Assembly (NCBI RefSeq): GCF_009708035.1
Contig: NZ_WMBQ01000001.1
Location: 2,423,501 to 2,487,500, forward strand
Length of the DNA stretch: 64,000 nucleotides
Source of the DNA: Hyphomicrobium album
GTDB taxonomy: Bacteria > Pseudomonadota > Alphaproteobacteria > Rhizobiales > Hyphomicrobiaceae
Direction: 5' to 3'
Positions 55,311-63,629 of the stretch are shown here, piece after piece. Under the pieces are notes generated by a model that searched no databases, was not told the origin of the DNA, and was given only the letters and a program-made list of their open reading frames with translations. How positions within the stretch are numbered: the first letter of the stretch is position 1; every line of letters starts with the position of its first letter. A program made the position numbers and the translations under genes.

Positions 55311-55916
55311 ATGGACAAGTTCACCACCCTCACCGGAGTCGCCGCGCCGCTGCCGTTGCGCAACATCGACACGGACATGATCATCCCCAAGCAGTTCCTG
55401 AAGACGATCAAGCGCACCGGGCTCGGCAAGAGCCTGTTCTACGAGATGCGCTATGACGAGCAGGGCAAGGAGGTATCGGACTTCGTGCTCAATCAGCCGG
55501 CCTATCGCAAGGCGACGATCCTCGTCACCGGCGAGAACTTCGGCTGCGGCTCCTCGCGCGAGCACGCGCCGTGGTCGCTCCTCGACTTCGGCATTCGCTG
55601 CATCATCGCGCCGGACTTCGCCGACATCTTCTACAACAACTGCTTCCAGAACGGCATTCTGCCGATCAAGCTGCCGCAGGCAGAGGTCGACAAGCTGATG
55701 GACGACGCCGGCCGCGGCGCAAATGCGACCCTCACGGTCGATCTGGAAAGCCAAGAGATCCGCGGCCCCGACGGCGGCGTGATCAAGTTCGACATCGACC
55801 CGTTCCGCAAGCATTGCCTGCTCAACGGGCTCGACGCCATCGGCCTGACGCTCGAGAAGAAGCAATCGATCGAGAAGTTCGAGCAATCGGCGGCCACGGC
55901 GCGCCCGTGGCTGTAA
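55311..55916 (+). CDS. leuD: 3-Isopropylmalate dehydratase, small subunit
   Basis: A 201-residue swivel-domain subunit that pairs with LeuC. Signatures are [40 protein letters not shown] and [13 protein letters not shown]. Length is normal. It lies 40 kb from leuC, whereas in many bacteria the two are adjacent. The start is preceded by GAGCGAGAGC. Confidence 0.97.
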   Translation: MDKFTTLTGVAAPLPLRNIDTDMIIPKQFLKTIKRTGLGKSLFYEMRYDEQGKEVSDFVLNQPAYRKATILVTGENFGCGSSREHAPWSLLDFGIRCIIAPDFADIFYNNCFQNGILPIKLPQAEVDKLMDDAGRGANATLTVDLESQEIRGPDGGVIKFDIDPFRKHCLLNGLDAIGLTLEKKQSIEKFEQSAATARPWL

Positions 55917-55967
55917 GACGACTTTCGAAGGCAAATCAAAAAATAAGCCAGGGAGGACAGCGGCACC

Positions 55968-56363
55968 ATGGCCAAGCCGATCCATATGATGGTGCGTGTG
56001 AACGAGGAGGCGCGCAGCGTCGACTTCTATCGCAAGGCATTCGGTCTGGAGATTTCCGAGCGCGTCGACTTCCCGGACTTCACGCTGATCTACATGAAGG
56101 GCGCGCAATCGCCGTTCGAGGTGGAGCTCACCGTCAACAAAGGACGCGCCGAGCCCTACTCACTGGGCGACGGCTACGGGCACATGGCGTTTGTCGTCGA
56201 TGACCTCGCCGCCGAGCACGCGCGCATGAAGTCTGTCGGGTTGGCGCCGAAGGACATCAAGCAGATGGCGCACGACGGCAAGCCGTTCGGCACCTTCTTT
56301 TTCATCGAGGATCCCGACGGCTATAAGATCGAGGTCCTGCAGCGCGGCGGCCGCTTCCAGTAA
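55968..56363 (+). CDS. VOC-family protein, glyoxalase I-like
   Basis: A 131-residue protein made of two beta-alpha-beta-beta-beta repeats. Probable metal ligands are His6 (KPIHMMVRV), Glu53 (FEVELT), His72 (YGHMAFVV) and Glu122 (YKIEVLQ), the glyoxalase I pattern. It may be a lactoylglutathione lyase or a relative. GGGAGGA lies upstream. A terminator follows. Confidence 0.85.
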   Translation: MAKPIHMMVRVNEEARSVDFYRKAFGLEISERVDFPDFTLIYMKGAQSPFEVELTVNKGRAEPYSLGDGYGHMAFVVDDLAAEHARMKSVGLAPKDIKQMAHDGKPFGTFFFIEDPDGYKIEVLQRGGRFQ

Positions 56364-56369
56364 AAAAGC

Positions 56370-56398
56370 AAAGAGCCCGCGCAACGTGCGGGCTCTTT
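56370..56398. terminator. Bidirectional terminator between VOC and small exported genes
   Basis: AAAGAGCCCGC (56370-56380) pairs with GCGGGCTCTTT (56388-56398) over a 7-nt loop. A/T runs on both sides suit both convergent transcripts. Confidence 0.85.
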
Positions 56399-56421
56399 AA
56401 TTTCGCGACGCAGTCCTGGCC

Positions 56422-56679
56422 TTACCAGTCGTAGTTCGACGAGTACTTCGGCGAGCGCAGCGACTTCGGAACTTTCTGCGGCCACTGCGCACCGAGATTG
56501 CGCAGGTAGGACGCCTCGCCCGGATCGCACCAGATGTTGCCGTAGAAGCCGAACGGACCATTGTACGGCTTGCAGTCGCTCCGCGGTGCGCGGTACGACC
56601 GGCCGGCTTCCGCCGACTGAGTGCCGACGACCGGCAGGATTGCTCCGGCCAGCAGCGCGGCGATGACAAGAGCACGCAT
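56422..56679 (-). CDS. Small exported protein of unknown function
   Basis: An 85-residue protein with a signal peptide (MRALVIAALLAGAILPVVGT, cleavage near AEAG). The mature part is basic and rich in Tyr/Trp with two Cys (SDCKPYNGPFGFYGNIWCDP), possibly a disulphide loop. The ATG at 56679 follows GGAGGGG, which is preferred over 56694. It is convergent with the VOC gene. No family recognised. Confidence 0.7.
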   Translation of the reverse strand: MRALVIAALLAGAILPVVGTQSAEAGRSYRAPRSDCKPYNGPFGFYGNIWCDPGEASYLRNLGAQWPQKVPKSLRSPKYSSNYDW

Positions 56680-56796
56680 ATTCCCCTCCGACACCTGAAC
56701 CTCATGCCGGATTTCCCGGCTGCCTTAAGGTTACCCGTCGGGGGTTGCTTTCACGCTTGGTGGGGCATGCGTGTTTGAAGCGAAATTCCGTCAAAT

Positions 56797-56843
56797 TGCA
56801 TGCATTTGCATCGAATGTGCATGCGCCTCATGAACCGGTGCAT
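56797..56843 (+). repeat. Cluster of five TGCAT motifs, partly helically phased
   Basis: TGCAT starts at 56797, 56801, 56807, 56818 and 56839. Leaving out 56801, the steps are 10, 11 and 21 bp, close to whole helical turns. It lies between the DUF2244 stop and the small exported gene, within the latter's upstream region. Confidence 0.45.
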
Positions 56844-56854
56844 GAACCTTCATT

Positions 56855-57424
56855 TCACGCCGATTTCACGTCGGGCCCGACGCGAGTCTGGGCGAGGGCG
56901 CCGGCGAGCACTTGGGAGACCTCGCGGCGCTCGTCGTCGGTGAGGAAGCGGCCGAACGCGAACTCGCGGCCGTGGGAGGTGAGCCGCAGGTCGTTGCGCC
57001 CTTGCGGTCCCTCGGCGAGGCGGACGCGCACCCAATAGGGATTGAAGTCGAAGCTCTCCCGGTCGCCCGAGGGATGCACGCGCGTGACCGTCAGCGTCTC
57101 GCGCGTCAGCTCGACGGTTTCATAGAGGCGCCCCGACCTGTAGTTGAGCCTGAACGCGACGTAGACCAGCGCGGCGTCGAGGCCGAAGAATCCCATGACC
57201 GGCCAGGCGCCCATCATCAGGAACACCATCCCGGTGACGAAGCTGACGCCGCCGACGGCGGACATGAGGATCAGAAAGCCGGTCGGTCCCAGCGAGCGAT
57301 GCGGATAGAGCACGACGCGAAACGGCCGGGGCGCATTCGAGGGCGCATCGGACGCAATGTCATGCGCAGCGGAATCCGGAGGGGGCGCGATCGGCGCTTG
57401 TTTTGGCTCCTGGTTTTCGCTCAT
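56855..57424 (-). CDS. DUF2244-family membrane protein
   Basis: A 189-residue protein. A disordered N-terminus of about 35 residues precedes FRVVLYPHRSLGPTGFLILM, then two hydrophobic helices, and a C-terminal soluble part with ETVELTRETLTVTRVHPSGD and ESFDFNPYWVRVRL, the DUF2244 signature. The family is alphaproteobacterial and often adjacent to nth, as here. Function unknown. Confidence 0.87.
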   Translation of the reverse strand: MSENQEPKQAPIAPPPDSAAHDIASDAPSNAPRPFRVVLYPHRSLGPTGFLILMSAVGGVSFVTGMVFLMMGAWPVMGFFGLDAALVYVAFRLNYRSGRLYETVELTRETLTVTRVHPSGDRESFDFNPYWVRVRLAEGPQGRNDLRLTSHGREFAFGRFLTDDERREVSQVLAGALAQTRVGPDVKSA

Positions 57425-57454
57425 GTGGCAAGCCTAGCGCGGGGGGCGGCCAAT

Positions 57455-58198
57455 ATGAAGACCCTTGGGAAAGCGACCAAGAGTGCGAAACCCGCCGGGC
57501 GCCACGGCCCGTCGTCGAAGCCGACGCGAGCGCCGGCCATGCCGCGGCGCACGCGGCTCAGCAAGCCCGCAATTGCCGAGATATTCCGCCGTCTCGAAGC
57601 CGCCGACCCGCATCCGAAGAGCGAGCTCGAGTACGTCAATCCGTTCACGCTGCTCGTTGCCGTCGTGCTGTCGGCGCAGTCGACGGATGCCGGCGTCAAC
57701 AAGGCGACGCGCGCGCTATTTAAGATTGCCGACACGCCCGAGAAGATGGTGCGTCTCGACGAAGCGGGAATCCGCGAGTTCATCAAGACGATCGGCCTCT
57801 ACCGCAACAAGGCGCGCAACGTGCTCGAGCTATCGCGCCAGCTTATCGCCAACCACGGCGGCAACGTTCCGCGCGATCGCGCCGCGCTCGAGGCCCTCCC
57901 CGGGGTCGGCCGCAAGACGGCAAACGTCGTCATGAACGTGGCGTTCGGCGAGCCGACGATGGCCGTCGACACGCACGTGTTTCGCGTTGCCAACCGCACC
58001 GGCCTGTCGCGCGGGCGCACGCCGCTCGAGGTCGAGGAGGACCTGCTGCGCGTCATTCCCGCCGAATATGCTTTGCATGCCCACCATTGGCTCATCCTGC
58101 ACGGCCGCTACGTCTGCAAGGCGCGCCGCCCGGAATGTCCTAGTTGCAGCATCCGTGATTTGTGCCTGTTCGAGGCTAAAACGCCGTGTTCAAACTGA
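57455..58198 (+). CDS. nth: Endonuclease III
   Basis: A 247-residue DNA glycosylase/AP lyase that removes oxidised pyrimidines. The helix-hairpin-helix LPGVGRKTANVV carries catalytic Lys154, Asp172 lies in VDTHVFRVANR, and the [4Fe-4S] loop is Cys221-x6-Cys228-x2-Cys231-x5-Cys237. A Lys/Arg-rich N-terminal extension of about 30 residues is present. The start at 57455 is chosen since the frame upstream is antisense to DUF2244. The gene is divergent from DUF2244 by 30 bp. Confidence 0.95.
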   Translation: MKTLGKATKSAKPAGRHGPSSKPTRAPAMPRRTRLSKPAIAEIFRRLEAADPHPKSELEYVNPFTLLVAVVLSAQSTDAGVNKATRALFKIADTPEKMVRLDEAGIREFIKTIGLYRNKARNVLELSRQLIANHGGNVPRDRAALEALPGVGRKTANVVMNVAFGEPTMAVDTHVFRVANRTGLSRGRTPLEVEEDLLRVIPAEYALHAHHWLILHGRYVCKARRPECPSCSIRDLCLFEAKTPCSN

Positions 58199-58457
58199 GG
58201 TAAGTCGGTCGACACAATATGTGATTGCTATAGAGGACTGCGGACTGCTTAGGCGTTAACGCCTCGCCTGACGAGCCGATGAAAGACGCTGGTTTATCAA
58301 GGGTCAGCCAGACGGCTCGCAGCCTCAAAGGTTACCGCGATCATCGAGATTTAGGTGAAAGCCCGCCGGCCGGCTTAAGCTACCGAATACGGATCGCTTC
58401 GTATCGTCCGCCTCATTGGGCCACAGACGTTTGCGTTGTGGAGGGGCACACTTTTCT

Positions 58458-60263
58458 ATGGGTAGAAAACCCGAAACCGCTCGTGCGGATTACGAGGCCG
58501 GGGATCCTCCGGATCACTTCACCGAAGGTCTACGCGCCGATCTGCTGTTGGAGCAGAAGCGCTCGCTCGAGCAGCTTAACGCTTGGTTCGAGATCGCACT
58601 CAACAACATGGTGCGCGGTCTCTCCATGTTCGACCGCGAGCAGCGGCTGATCGTCTGCAACAACAGCTATCGCCAGATATACTCGCTGCCCGAGGAGCTG
58701 ACGCGTCCCGGCACCCCGCTGACGGAGATCGTGAGCTATCACTTGCGTCACGAAAGCGGTCGCGAGCAAAGCGGGGAAGAAGCGAACTTCTCCAAGTGGC
58801 TGGACGATCACCTTGTGAAGATCGCGGTAGGCAGCCCGTTCTCGCAAGTTCAGCATCTGCGCTGCGGGCGCACCTTGCTCGTCACCTATCAACCGCTCGC
58901 CGACGGCGGCTGGGTCGACATCCAAGAGGACATCACCGAGAAGCGACGCGCCGAGGAGCGGATAGAGTGGCTCGCGCATCACGATGCGCTGACCGGCGTC
59001 GCCAATCGCTTCCACTTCCGCCAGACCTTCGAGAAGGCGTTGAAAGCGCTACCGAAAGGGCAGTCGCTGGCCCTGCACTGGATCGACCTCGATGAGTTTA
59101 AAGAGGTCAACGACACCTATGGCCATCCGATCGGCGATGCGCTTCTGAAGGCCGTGGCCCAGCGGCTGCGGGCCAGCATACGCAAGTCGGACTTCCTCGC
59201 CCGGCTTGGCGGCGACGAGTTCGCCATCATCCAGACCGGCGGTGGCCGCACGGAGCAGTGCGAGCGGTTGGCCAAGCGCGTGCTGGGGTCGATCGGCAGG
59301 ACCTACAACATTCTCGGGCAGCCGATCACGATCAGCGCCAGCCTCGGCATCGTGCGGGCGCCGGCGCATGGCAAGACGCCGGACGAGCTTCTGAAGAACG
59401 CCGATATCGCGCTCTACAACGTGAAAACCGCCGGCCGCCGCGGCTTTGAAATCTATCGCCGCGGCTGCGGACGTCACGTCGATGCACAGAGGCGCATGGA
59501 GGCCGACATTCAGGCGGCTCTGCGGCGCGAGCAGTTCGAGCTGCACTATCAGCCGATCCTCAGCCTGCGTACGCATCACGTGACGAGTTGCGAGGCGCTC
59601 CTGCGCTGGCAGCATCCGCGCAGCGGGCTGATCCCGCCCTCGGAATTTCTGCCGCTCGCCGAGAAGACCGGGGCCATCGTCGACATCGGACGTTGGGTGC
59701 TCACCCAGGCGTGCCACGACGTGACCCGCTGGGCCGAGGAGCTCACCGTCACGGTAAACCTGTCGCTGTTGCAGTTCGAGAGCGGCGATCTTATCAACGT
59801 CGTCAAGAAGGCGCTGGCCGATGCAGATCTCGCGCCGTCGCGGCTCGAACTCGAGATCAGCGAGGCGCTGATCGAACGCGACAAGGGCAAGATGCGCTGC
59901 ACGCTGGAGGAGCTGCATCGTATCGGCGTCGGCATCACGCTCGACAACTTCGGCAAGGCGACTGGCTCGCTTAGCTCGTTGCGCTCGTTCCCGTTCGACA
60001 AGGTGAAGATCGACAAGCGCCTGGTGCGGGAGATGCCCGGCCGCAATGAGAACGCGGCGATCGTGAAGGCCGTCGCCACGCTTGCCGACACGCTCGGCAT
60101 GACGAGCGTTGCGGAAGGCGTCGAGACGCTGGACGAGCTCAACACCGTGGTGCGCGCCGGCTGCAACAAGGCGCAGGGCTTCTACATCGGCCGGCCGGTG
60201 CCGGTGAGCGAGCTCGCCGCGGTGCTGTCGGAGTGCGCGCTGCGCCATTCGCACGCCGCGTGA
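58458..60263 (+). CDS. PAS-GGDEF-EAL protein for cyclic-di-GMP
   Basis: A 601-residue protein. A PAS-like domain (residues 40-160, NNMVRGLSMFDREQRLIVCN) is followed by a GGDEF domain with LGGDEFAI at 250-257 and an intact inhibitory site (RKSD, 242-245), so diguanylate cyclase activity is likely. The EAL domain has CEALLRW (378-384), NLS (434-436), LEISEA (464-469), KIDK (517-520) and AEGVET (552-557). However, the loop that is normally DDFGTGYSSL reads DNFGKATGSL (496-505): the second metal-binding Asp is Asn. The phosphodiesterase may be weak or dead. No membrane segment. The start follows GAGGGG. Confidence 0.92.
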   Translation: MGRKPETARADYEAGDPPDHFTEGLRADLLLEQKRSLEQLNAWFEIALNNMVRGLSMFDREQRLIVCNNSYRQIYSLPEELTRPGTPLTEIVSYHLRHESGREQSGEEANFSKWLDDHLVKIAVGSPFSQVQHLRCGRTLLVTYQPLADGGWVDIQEDITEKRRAEERIEWLAHHDALTGVANRFHFRQTFEKALKALPKGQSLALHWIDLDEFKEVNDTYGHPIGDALLKAVAQRLRASIRKSDFLARLGGDEFAIIQTGGGRTEQCERLAKRVLGSIGRTYNILGQPITISASLGIVRAPAHGKTPDELLKNADIALYNVKTAGRRGFEIYRRGCGRHVDAQRRMEADIQAALRREQFELHYQPILSLRTHHVTSCEALLRWQHPRSGLIPPSEFLPLAEKTGAIVDIGRWVLTQACHDVTRWAEELTVTVNLSLLQFESGDLINVVKKALADADLAPSRLELEISEALIERDKGKMRCTLEELHRIGVGITLDNFGKATGSLSSLRSFPFDKVKIDKRLVREMPGRNENAAIVKAVATLADTLGMTSVAEGVETLDELNTVVRAGCNKAQGFYIGRPVPVSELAAVLSECALRHSHAA

Positions 60264-60272
60264 AGTGCAGGG

Positions 60273-61049
60273 TTAGCCGGCGGGCCTCACGGCGATGCCG
60301 GCTTCCGCCATGTAGCGCTTGGCTTCCGAGATCGAGTGCGTCCCGAAATGGAAGATCGACGCGGCGAGCACGGCGCTCGCGTGGCCCTGCGTGATGCCCT
60401 CGACGAGATGATCGAGATTGCCGACGCCGCCCGAGGCGATGACCGGAATGGTGACGGCGTCGGAGACAGCGCGCGTCAGCTCGAGGTCGAAGCCGGCCTT
60501 GGTGCCGTCGCGGTCCATCGACGTGAGCAGGATCTCGCCGGCGCCGAGCGCAGTCACGTCCTTGGCGAATTGCACGGCATCGATGCCAGTCGGCGTGCGA
60601 CCGCCGTGCGTGAAGATCTCCCACCGGTTCGGCTCGTCGACCTGGGAGACGCGCTTGGCGTCGATGGCGACGACGATGCACTGGGCGCCGAACTTCTCCG
60701 ACGCCTCCTTGACGAACTGCCGGTTCTTCACCGCCGCGGTGTTGATCGACACCTTGTCGGCGCCGGCGTTGAGCAGACGGCCGATGTCCTCCACCGTGCG
60801 CACGCCGCCGCCGACGGTGAGCGGCATGAAGCAGCGCTCGGCCGTCTGCTCGACGACGTGGAAGATGTTGTCACGGTTCTCGTGGCTCGCCGTGATGTCG
60901 AGGAAGCACAATTCATCGGCCCCGGCGGCGTCGTAGGCGGCAGCCGACTCGACCGGGTCGCCGGCATCGATCAGGTCGACGAAATTGACGCCTTTGACGA
61001 CGCGGCCGTCTTTAACGTCGAGGCAGGGGATGACGCGGGTTTTCAGCAT
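60273..61049 (-). CDS. hisF: Imidazole glycerol phosphate synthase, HisF subunit
   Basis: A 258-residue TIM barrel cyclase for histidine synthesis. Catalytic acids are in [16 protein letters not shown] (first Asp) and in VVAIDAKRV (second Asp); the ends [11 protein letters not shown] and [14 protein letters not shown] are standard. It ends 9 bp before the end of the GGDEF-EAL gene. hisA lies further upstream on the same strand, but a three-gene cassette in the other orientation separates them. No hisE follows. Confidence 0.97.
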   Translation of the reverse strand: MLKTRVIPCLDVKDGRVVKGVNFVDLIDAGDPVESAAAYDAAGADELCFLDITASHENRDNIFHVVEQTAERCFMPLTVGGGVRTVEDIGRLLNAGADKVSINTAAVKNRQFVKEASEKFGAQCIVVAIDAKRVSQVDEPNRWEIFTHGGRTPTGIDAVQFAKDVTALGAGEILLTSMDRDGTKAGFDLELTRAVSDAVTIPVIASGGVGNLDHLVEGITQGHASAVLAASIFHFGTHSISEAKRYMAEAGIAVRPAG

Positions 61050-61195
61050 GCGCGATCGTTAGCGGGCGGCGGGCCGGCGGTCTAGGACTGATCGACATTC
61101 AGGGTTCCATCGTAGATGTTTGAGCGGTGGGGCAACGCCGGCTGAAAACGGGGCCCCCTGTGCTGAATGTCGCAGTCTGATCAGAGTTGCCCGCC

Positions 61196-62017
61196 ATGCC
61201 GTTCTATCGTGTCGAGGAAAACGACCTCGACTTCGCCGATGGTGTCGATTTCGCTCCAGACGACGTGCCGCGCGCCGTCGTCGCCGTCGGCGGCACCATG
61301 GTTACGAAAGGCATGGAGCTGGCCACGCACGCACACCGGAAAGCCGAGCTTATTCTGACCTTGCGGGGCGTCGTCAGGTGCGAAGCCGACCAAGGCGTCT
61401 GGATCGTGCCGCCGCGCTGCGCATTATGGATTCCCGACAATGTTCCCCACAGCGCGACCTTCGCCGGAGACGTCGAGGTCTACGTCCTGTTGGTCGAACC
61501 GGATGCGGCGCCGGTGCTGCCCAGGCAATGCTGCACGCTGTCGATCTCGCCGTTGCTGGAACGTCTGCTGCTGCACGTCACCCAGATTCCGCTCCTCTAC
61601 GATGTCGATGGCGCCGACGGCCGCATCGCCGCTGTTCTGCTCGACCAACTATCCCTGGCGCCGGTCGAGAAGCTCAACTTCCCGATGCCGGCCGACGCCA
61701 AGCTGCGCAAGATCGCCGCCGCGATGATGACCGAACCCTCCGACCGCGCGACGATCGACGAGTGGGCCCGGCGAATGGCCGTCGCTCCGCGGACCTTGAC
61801 CCGCGCGCTGAAACGCGAGACCGGCATGAGCTTCGGCCGCTGGCGCCAGCAGCTCCACATCCTCATTGCGCTGCAGCGTCTCGACCAGGGGGCGTCGGTG
61901 CAGAGCGTGGCGCTCGATCTCGGTTACGAGAGCGCGAGCGCCTTCGTCACCATGTTCCGCAAAGCCCTGGGCAAGCCGCCCGCCCGTTATCTGGCGGAAC
62001 GCCGGAACGCCGCGTGA
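61196..62017 (+). CDS. AraC-family transcriptional regulator
   Basis: A 273-residue regulator. The N-terminal cupin part (LATHAHRKAELILTLRGVVR, then WIVPPRCALWIPDNVPHSAT) is followed by two HTH units: TIDEWARRMAVAPRTLTRAL and VQSVALDLGYESASAFVTMF RKALGKPPARYL in family order. The ATG at 61196 is preferred over a TTG three codons upstream. It probably controls the following methyltransferase and flavoreductase genes. Confidence 0.9.
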   Translation: MPFYRVEENDLDFADGVDFAPDDVPRAVVAVGGTMVTKGMELATHAHRKAELILTLRGVVRCEADQGVWIVPPRCALWIPDNVPHSATFAGDVEVYVLLVEPDAAPVLPRQCCTLSISPLLERLLLHVTQIPLLYDVDGADGRIAAVLLDQLSLAPVEKLNFPMPADAKLRKIAAAMMTEPSDRATIDEWARRMAVAPRTLTRALKRETGMSFGRWRQQLHILIALQRLDQGASVQSVALDLGYESASAFVTMFRKALGKPPARYLAERRNAA

Positions 62018-62174
62018 TCGCTCGCCGCCTTCGGACAAATTCCCTTCGCGGGCCGTGACCAGAAATCGCAATTTATTGTCCCGTTGGCGGAATGCAGCCA
62101 TGCGGGCGATTGCGTATCCAGGCTCCGACGCTGACGGCGGGATGGGCCGCCGGCACGTTCGAGGGGACCGAAAC

Positions 62175-62867
62175 ATGGATTCAATCAGCAGCGGCGCGGT
62201 CGCGGAGGTTCTTCAGCGCCTCCATCAGGAAGCGGAAGCGACCGACGCGCCGCTGATGCAGACCCACATGAGCGAGGGGACCAATCTCGACGATGTGATC
62301 GGCCAGTTCATCGAAGCAGAGACCAAGGATTTGAAAGCGGTCTATGAGGGCCTCGCCGGCAATTTCCTGGCGGTTTCGCCGGAGTTCGGGCGATTCCTCT
62401 ACATGTGCGCCCGCAGCTGCCGAGCCAAGCGCATTGTCGAGTTCGGCTCCTCGATGGGAATTTCCGCCATCTACCTGGCGGCTGCGTTGCGCGACATGGG
62501 CGGTGGGCGCCTGATCGGGACCGAGCTCGAGCCTAGCAAGGCCGAGCGGGCACAGGCGAACGTCGCCGCCGCCGAGCTGGCCGATCTGGTCGAGATCCGT
62601 GTCGGCGATGCGCGGGAAACGCTCCAACCCGGCGTCGGCGGCGACATCGACATGGTGATGCTCGACGGCGCCTTCACCCTCTACCTTCCCATCCTCAAGC
62701 TGCTCGAGCCGCACCTGAGGCCCGGCGCGGTGATCATCGGCGAGAACGCGTTCGAGCAAGCGTGCGGCTACATCGAGTACGTGCGCGATCCGCAAAACGG
62801 GTATCTCTCGCTGCCACTGCCGTTCAATCCCAGCCGCGGCAACGAACTCACGGTGAGGACCAAGTGA
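62175..62867 (+). CDS. O-methyltransferase (class I, SAM-dependent)
   Basis: A 230-residue methyltransferase similar to the family-3 (catechol/caffeoyl-CoA-like) group. The helix before the SAM site is SPEFGRFLYMCARSC, motif I is IVEFGSSMGISAIYLAAALR, motif II is IGTELEP, and DMVMLDGAFTLYLPIL supplies the metal-binding Asp region. GAGGGG lies before the ATG. Its TGA overlaps the GTG start of the next gene (GTGA), so they are coupled. Substrate unknown. Confidence 0.88.
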   Translation: MDSISSGAVAEVLQRLHQEAEATDAPLMQTHMSEGTNLDDVIGQFIEAETKDLKAVYEGLAGNFLAVSPEFGRFLYMCARSCRAKRIVEFGSSMGISAIYLAAALRDMGGGRLIGTELEPSKAERAQANVAAAELADLVEIRVGDARETLQPGVGGDIDMVMLDGAFTLYLPILKLLEPHLRPGAVIIGENAFEQACGYIEYVRDPQNGYLSLPLPFNPSRGNELTVRTK

Positions 62868-63598
62868 CCGGCGCGGCGGCGCCGCCTCCGCCGGGTCGAT
62901 TGACGCTGACGTTGCTGCGATGGTTCATGCGTCCGGCGCGCGTTGCCGCAGTCGAGACGCTCTCGCCCCGCTTCCGGCTGGTCGATCTGGAAGGGGAAGC
63001 GCTGAGGCACATCGCTTGGACGCCTGGCCAAAAGGTCCAGATATCGATGGGCTCGGGCCTTAGCGCGCGGACCTACACGCCGATGTCGTGGGACGCCGAC
63101 AGCGGCAGGATGCGACTGCTCACCTTCGCGCATGGCGAGGGTCCCGGCAGCCGATGGGCAAGCGATCTGCGCGAAGGCGACACGTGCCAGTTCTTCGGTC
63201 CGCGCCGCTCTCTCGATCTATCGGGCCCCACTTTGGCCAGCCTTGAATCACCGGTGGTCCTGTTCGGCGATGAGACCTCGTTCGGCCTGGCGGCGGCGAT
63301 GGGTGCCGATCCGATCCATGTGTTCGAGGTCTCGGATGTCTCCGAGTCGCGGCCGGTGCTGGAGGAGATCGGTCTCGGCCAAGCGACGCTGATCGAGCGC
63401 AGCGCCGATGACGCCCATCTCGCCGCGGCCGAAGCACAGGTATTGCGCTTTGCCGCAAGCGGCGGCGTGCATTTCGTTCTTACAGGCAAGGCATCGTCGA
63501 TCCAGCGCGTGAACCGGGCCCTGCGAGCAGCCGGCGTCGTAGCATCGCGGGTGAAGACCAAGGCCTATTGGGCGCCGGGCAAAGTCGGTTTGGACTAG
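62864..63598 (+). CDS. FAD-binding siderophore-interacting-type reductase
   Basis: A 244-residue protein of the siderophore-interacting/ferredoxin-reductase type. The FAD-binding strand is ARTYTPMSWD (RxYTP pattern), followed by HGEGPGSRWASDLREGDTCQ and FFGPRRSLDL; the second domain has LFGDETSFGLAAAM and FVLTGKASSIQRVNRALRAA. It may reduce ferric siderophores or another small molecule. The GTG start overlaps the methyltransferase stop. The AraC-methyltransferase-flavoreductase set lies within the his region. Confidence 0.8.
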   Translation: MTGAAAPPPPGRLTLTLLRWFMRPARVAAVETLSPRFRLVDLEGEALRHIAWTPGQKVQISMGSGLSARTYTPMSWDADSGRMRLLTFAHGEGPGSRWASDLREGDTCQFFGPRRSLDLSGPTLASLESPVVLFGDETSFGLAAAMGADPIHVFEVSDVSESRPVLEEIGLGQATLIERSADDAHLAAAEAQVLRFAASGGVHFVLTGKASSIQRVNRALRAAGVVASRVKTKAYWAPGKVGLD

Positions 63599-63629
63599 AG
63601 CGTCGATGTCCCGGTAGAATTTGCGAGGT

